A stretch of 8,510 nt of DNA from Candidatus Hodarchaeota archaeon (GTDB lineage Archaea; Asgardarchaeota; Heimdallarchaeia; Hodarchaeales; Hodarchaeaceae): the NCBI GenBank assembly GCA_016840305.1, contig JAEOSP010000221.1, forward strand, positions 1-8,510. Direction: 5' to 3'. A program made the translations under genes and the position numbers. The notes beneath the pieces were generated by a model. That model searched no databases and had not been told where the DNA came from. It saw only the letters and a list, made by a program, of their open reading frames with translations. Within the stretch, counting starts at the first letter, position 1, and every line of letters starts with the position of its first letter. Below, piece after piece: positions 5,218 through 8,510 of this stretch.

Positions 5218-6258
5218 ATGAGCCTTATCAAAACTATAAATAATCTGAGTATGAGAACAAAACTCCTTGCAGTAATGTTAATTGTAGGAGTTTTACCTTT
5301 GGGTATTTCAACGATAATAAGTACAACAGGAACAGCGAGATTATATAAATACGCTCGAAGCGAAGTAGGGCCAGATATTGCTGCTGATTTATATACACAA
5401 TACCAAGGGATTATGTTGCTAAGTGGTATATCAATAACACTTTCTCTTCTCATGGCAATTATTTTCGCACTATTTTTCAGAAATAAAATTACCAATCCTA
5501 TGGATACTCTTCTCAAAGCCACAGCCCAGTTGAGTCAAAATGATTTATCATCTAGTACAATAGATAACTCATTTTTTGGCAGGAATGATGAAATTGGAAA
5601 ACTGATGAATGGATTAGCTTCTACAACAGTTAATTTACGTGAAGTGATATCGATAGTGAAAGCATCATCAGAAAAAGTTGATTCTGCTTCAAATGATTTA
5701 TCGAATTTAAGTCAAGAAGTGAGTTCATTAAGTGAGGAAATTGCTGCCACCATTACACAAGTTTCAAGCGGAGCTAATCGTATCTCCCAGTATGCAATTA
5801 ATGGCAGTCAAGAAATCCAATCGATGTCAGCTTCTGTGGATGAAACACTCGAAACAATTGAACAAGCCTCAAATACAATTAGTGAGATTGCCAAACAGAC
5901 AAATATTCTATCTCTAAATGCAGCTATTGAAGCAGCGCGGGCAGGAGAGTTTGGTAGGGGTTTTGCTGTTGTTGCGGACAATGTTAGGAGATTGGCTGAA
6001 GAAACCAAAATTAAAAGTCAAGAAATATCTGAATTGACAGCGACCACAACGAATAAGTTCAAAAATTCAGTGATACAAATTGAGACTACTTTTCAAGACT
6101 TTTCTGCCCAATCTGAAGAGTTTAGCGCGTCCAGTGAAGAAGTAGCTGCAGCTAGTCAAGAACAGACATCTGCAATGGTTCAACTCGAAACGTCAGCACA
6201 AGAATTAACAGAACTAAGTGAAGAATTAGTAAATCAATTTAATCGTTTCAAATTGTGA
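5218..6258 (+). CDS. Methyl-accepting chemotaxis protein with minimal sensor region
   Basis: The 346-residue receptor has a membrane segment at about 15-37, only about 25-30 residues outside, a second membrane segment at about 64-87, then a HAMP linker (about 88-142) and the helical signalling hairpin. The tip is clear at 223-263, with [20 protein letters not shown] followed by [20 protein letters not shown]; this region binds CheA and CheW. Most MCPs have ADEVR where this one has ADNVR. Glu- and Gln-rich stretches on both arms, such as [10 protein letters not shown] (165-174) and [12 protein letters not shown] (305-316), are the kind of sites methylated by CheR and reset by CheB. With almost no extracytoplasmic domain it must sense within the membrane, in the cytoplasm or through a partner. 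An in-frame TAA lies 3 codons before this ATG, so no longer start is possible. There is no strong ribosome binding site; AAGGA is about 15 bases away. It overlaps the convergent coiled-coil gene by 11 bases. Confidence 0.95.
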   Translation: MSLIKTINNLSMRTKLLAVMLIVGVLPLGISTIISTTGTARLYKYARSEVGPDIAADLYTQYQGIMLLSGISITLSLLMAIIFALFFRNKITNPMDTLLKATAQLSQNDLSSSTIDNSFFGRNDEIGKLMNGLASTTVNLREVISIVKASSEKVDSASNDLSNLSQEVSSLSEEIAATITQVSSGANRISQYAINGSQEIQSMSASVDETLETIEQASNTISEIAKQTNILSLNAAIEAARAGEFGRGFAVVADNVRRLAEETKIKSQEISELTATTTNKFKNSVIQIETTFQDFSAQSEEFSASSEEVAAASQEQTSAMVQLETSAQELTELSEELVNQFNRFKL

Positions 6259-7252
6259 AATTACTGGAATTATGATCATTCTCGGAATTTTCCATTTGTT
6301 TTGTCGAAGGGGTAATAGTTACCTCTGAATTCTTGAGATAAAGAGAAATTTCTTCTGTTTTTGTTGTTACTGAAGATAATAATCGAGATATTGGATTAAA
6401 TCTCTCGTTGATCTTATGGTCAATCATAGTTTGAATTTCCTGTTTGAATTGTTGTAATTCCCTTTGATAATACTTGATATTCGCAATTTGAACCCTTAAA
6501 TTTTGAGTTTCAAATTTAAATTCATCAGAAAACTCATTCAATAGTTGTTGAAGTTCATGACCAATGGTTTTTGGCATATAATGATCGCCTATTTCAGCAA
6601 GTATTCGATCATGTGAATCTTGCAGTTTATTTACCGTATCAGTGAGCTCTTCATGGAAATTTGCATTAAATTCTTTGACAATATCGTTGAATTTATCGAA
6701 TAAATTTTTCTGTTCATTTTTGATAGAATTAATAACTTCTTTCGTTGTTTGTTTCGACCAATCTTCCCCATCTTCCTCCTTATAACTTTCTATTGTCTTT
6801 GTGTCAACCTGTTGTTGAATAATTTGGTTCAATTCTTCCATTCCAGTTCCAAGTATGTCAAGAGCTTGAGTTAATGTGCTAATTCTTGTTTGTGTATCCA
6901 TTTGGGACTGTGAAAGTGAGGCAATCTCAGTATTAATTCTTTCTTCCATATTCGGGGTAGTTTCAGGTGAAACTTCATGCTGTTGACTCCTACTGATCTC
7001 TGTTTGCTCATTAATTCTCACTTCCTGGCTAGAAATCTTTTCTTCTAATGCATCTAATCGCGTTCTTTGATTATGATCGGTATCATTTTGTTTTCTAAGT
7101 AAATCTTGGATGGTTCTTTGTGATTGGATTGATTCTTCTTGAAGTTTTTCAATTGTAGACTCATGATTCTTAACTATTTGAGTTAATTCAAGAATTTCTT
7201 GCAGTAGTTTGGTGTTTTCTTCCACATTTTTATTTGATTTAAAGAATGACAT
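6248..7252 (-). CDS. Coiled-coil protein of unknown function
   Basis: The protein has 334 residues from the ATG at 7252. A TTG at 7258 is in frame, but GAGG at 7 bases before the ATG is well placed for the ATG and only one base from the TTG. I do not recognise a family. Most of the chain is predicted by eye as long heptad helices rich in Glu, Gln, Asn, Lys and Ile/Leu: about 10-90, 103-153 and 168-308, separated by a Pro/Thr linker (about 95-101), an acidic hinge (EEDGEDW, 159-165) and a short break (DHYMPKT, 223-229). The last 25 residues are polar and probably disordered. There is one Trp, no Cys, no signal peptide and no membrane segment, so it should be cytoplasmic and oligomeric. It faces the MCP tail to tail and is divergent from cheB. 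A role as a scaffold or receptor partner is possible from position, but it could also be a general structural protein. Confidence 0.8.
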   Translation of the reverse strand: MSFFKSNKNVEENTKLLQEILELTQIVKNHESTIEKLQEESIQSQRTIQDLLRKQNDTDHNQRTRLDALEEKISSQEVRINEQTEISRSQQHEVSPETTPNMEERINTEIASLSQSQMDTQTRISTLTQALDILGTGMEELNQIIQQQVDTKTIESYKEEDGEDWSKQTTKEVINSIKNEQKNLFDKFNDIVKEFNANFHEELTDTVNKLQDSHDRILAEIGDHYMPKTIGHELQQLLNEFSDEFKFETQNLRVQIANIKYYQRELQQFKQEIQTMIDHKINERFNPISRLLSSVTTKTEEISLYLKNSEVTITPSTKQMENSENDHNSSNFTI

Positions 7253-7273
7253 GGACAAACCTCTTAAAATTGT

Positions 7274-7279
7274 TTTATA
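7274..7279 (-). promoter_or_regulatory. Candidate TATA box for the coiled-coil gene
   Basis: The minus strand reads TATAAA, 21 bases before the ATG at 7252. Standard archaeal spacing would put the transcript start at about the ATG, which conflicts with using the GAGG ribosome binding site. Either the message is leaderless or the true promoter is further away. Confidence 0.3.
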
Positions 7280-7315
7280 GGAATCGCGTTGGAGAAGATT
7301 GTGTTTCCTGATTGT

Positions 7316-7345
7316 TATTCATAATTTACTATTGTTGTATGAATA
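7316..7345. promoter_or_regulatory. Operator-like inverted repeat between the coiled-coil gene and cheB
   Basis: TATTCATA (7316-7323) and TATGAATA (7338-7345) are exact reverse complements with a 14-base spacer, so the half-site centres are 22 bases apart, about two helical turns. A further TATGAAT lies at 7374-7380. This fits a site for a dimeric regulator controlling both divergent genes. The region is very AT-rich, which raises the chance of coincidence. No gene was seen in the rest of the 255-base gap, which also has a long T run at about 7404-7413. Confidence 0.35.
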
Positions 7346-7466
7346 TCAGCGATTTTTTACAATTTTGAAGTATTATGAATTGTATTTAAACAATGCATTA
7401 TGCTTTTTTTTTGTAATCAAATGAATTTCTTAAAGTAAAGACCTTTGGCGAAATTACCATTCAGTA

Positions 7467-7497
7467 GATAAAATAAATTTTAATAAATGACCAAGGA
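7467..7497 (+). promoter_or_regulatory. TATA-like region and ribosome binding site before cheB
   Basis: An AT-only stretch at 7469-7487 contains TATA-like cores about 25-35 bases before the ATG at 7508. AAGGA at 7493-7497 lies 10 bases before the ATG and supports this start. The exact TATA box cannot be picked out. Confidence 0.35.
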
Positions 7498-7507
7498 ATA
7501 TTAACTT

Positions 7508-8510
7508 ATGAAAAAAGAAATAAGGGTATTTGTTGTTGACGATTCTGCGGTAGCCCGCCATAAAATCACAGAAATATTAACTGATAGTAATAAAGGTATA
7601 AAAGTCATTGGTACAGCTCCTAATGGTAAAATTGCTTTACAAAAGATGGAATTATCTAAATATAAATCTGATATTGTAACTATGGATATTATGATGCCAG
7701 AGATGAATGGTTTCGAGACAATAGGTCATATTATGGATCGATTTCCTGTACCTGTTGTTATTGTTTCTTCTCTAAGTCAGAAAGATATTGATGCTTCCTT
7801 ATCGAATTTAGGCATGGCCGCTTTCGAATCTGGAGCGGTAGAATTTGTTAGAAAAACAAGTCCAGATGATTCTCATGATGATAAACGCTTTAAACGTGAA
7901 TTAATAGATAAAATTCTGAATCTTTCTCAAATAAATCTGAAAAAAGTGATCACAGGATTTGATTTTCAATCATTTTTGGATGAAGGTGAAATTGAGAAAC
8001 CTATAGTGATTGAAAAGCCTAAAAGAGTGTTAAGAAAATCTAGTGATTTATTGATCGTAATAGGAGCCTCAACAGGTGGGCCACGTGCAATTTCATTGAT
8101 TCTCTCCAAAATTCCAACAAATTTTTCTCCTGTGGTTATTATACAGCATATGCCACATGAAATGGTAAAACAATGGGTTGAAAGATTACAAAGGTTATAT
8201 CCTCACTTAAATATTCGTCTTCCCAAAAATAATGAATTAATTAAACCTAATCGAATTTATATTGCTCCAGGGGGAAAACATTGCGCTATTCAAGAAACAA
8301 AACGATTTAATTTGTATAAAGGTGAGAAAGTAAATTTCTTAATGCCTGCAATTGATGTTACATTTGATTCGGCTGCTAAAGTGTATGGAAATAATGTAAT
8401 TGGGGTCATCCTCACAGGAATGGGTAAAGATGGGTTAGAGGGATCAAAAAAAATAAAGGCAGTGAATGGGAGTATTATTGCTGAACATGAGTCAACATGT
8501 GTAATTTACG
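7508..8510 (+). CDS. cheB: Chemotaxis protein-glutamate methylesterase/deamidase CheB (3' end off window)
   Basis: There are 334 codons open to the right edge; full-length CheB is about 350 residues, so only the last few residues are missing. The N-terminal receiver domain (about 1-125) has the acidic pair D11-D12, phospho-acceptor D60 in VTMDIMMPEMNG, the Ser pair S87-S88 and conserved K116. A variable linker follows (about 126-180). The methylesterase domain carries the catalytic triad: S188 in IGASTGG, H214 in IIQHMP, and D308 in LTGMGKDG. CheB removes methyl groups from receptor glutamates and deamidates glutamines. Phosphorylation by CheA relieves inhibition by the receiver domain, giving adaptation. 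The MCP in this window is a likely substrate. The linker is of moderate length and charged. The ATG at 7508 gives a receiver domain of normal length. More chemotaxis genes probably follow beyond the window. Confidence 0.96.
   Translation, partial: MKKEIRVFVVDDSAVARHKITEILTDSNKGIKVIGTAPNGKIALQKMELSKYKSDIVTMDIMMPEMNGFETIGHIMDRFPVPVVIVSSLSQKDIDASLSNLGMAAFESGAVEFVRKTSPDDSHDDKRFKRELIDKILNLSQINLKKVITGFDFQSFLDEGEIEKPIVIEKPKRVLRKSSDLLIVIGASTGGPRAISLILSKIPTNFSPVVIIQHMPHEMVKQWVERLQRLYPHLNIRLPKNNELIKPNRIYIAPGGKHCAIQETKRFNLYKGEKVNFLMPAIDVTFDSAAKVYGNNVIGVILTGMGKDGLEGSKKIKAVNGSIIAEHESTCVIY

Noticed and set aside
5208..6008. Reading frames opposite to or in another frame of the chemoreceptor gene
   Set aside because: The receptor frame carries all conserved motifs; the others are shadows.
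7253..7258. TTG start two codons upstream for the coiled-coil gene
   Set aside because: The GAGG ribosome binding site would be only one base from the TTG, but is 7 bases from the ATG at 7252.

Overview
The window is AT-rich DNA (roughly one third G+C) that most likely comes from an archaeon. The best marker is a gene of the geranylgeranylglyceryl-phosphate synthase (GGGPS/PcrB) family at 1850-2620, the enzyme group that starts archaeal ether-lipid synthesis. Several genes also have TATA-like boxes about 25-60 bases before their start codons instead of bacterial -35/-10 pairs. An AT-rich archaeal lineage that carries a chemotaxis system fits; an Asgard-type archaeon is possible, but no gene here settles the phylum.

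Left part (1-2620): a DHH/DHHA1 phosphoesterase gene, cut off by the left edge, and a PHP-domain phosphoesterase gene lie in tandem on the minus strand. The PHP gene is divergent from the GGGPS-family gene, and the two seem to share one symmetrical TATA element. The GGGPS-like protein keeps the barrel motifs but is altered in its middle segment and in the usual glycine of its second phosphate-binding motif.

Centre (2708-4498): a tightly coupled minus-strand pair encodes the large and small subunits of an aconitase-superfamily hydro-lyase (LeuC/LeuD, homoaconitase type). The three Fe-S cysteines are present. The usual Asp-His active-site pair reads Asp-Cys and the substrate-recognition loop is not a standard isopropylmalate or homoaconitate one, so the substrate is left open.

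Gene-free stretch (4499-5217): this 719-base gap holds the most unusual signal in the window. A segment of about 300 bases with clearly higher G+C (about 44 percent by hand count, against about 27 percent just to its right) is bounded by two identical 15-base copies of a palindromic sequence exactly 330 bases apart, with a further inverted repeat outside them. It has local hairpins and no convincing reading frame. It may be an uncharacterised structured RNA or a small non-autonomous mobile element; I could not assign it to a known RNA family.

Right part (5218-8510): a chemotaxis region. It has a short two-membrane-segment chemoreceptor (MCP) with almost no extracytoplasmic domain, a convergent gene for a long coiled-coil protein of unknown function that overlaps the receptor gene by 11 bases, and a divergent cheB methylesterase gene cut by the right edge. 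CheB would demethylate/deamidate receptors such as this MCP. The coiled-coil protein lies between them and may be a cytoplasmic partner, though this rests on position alone.
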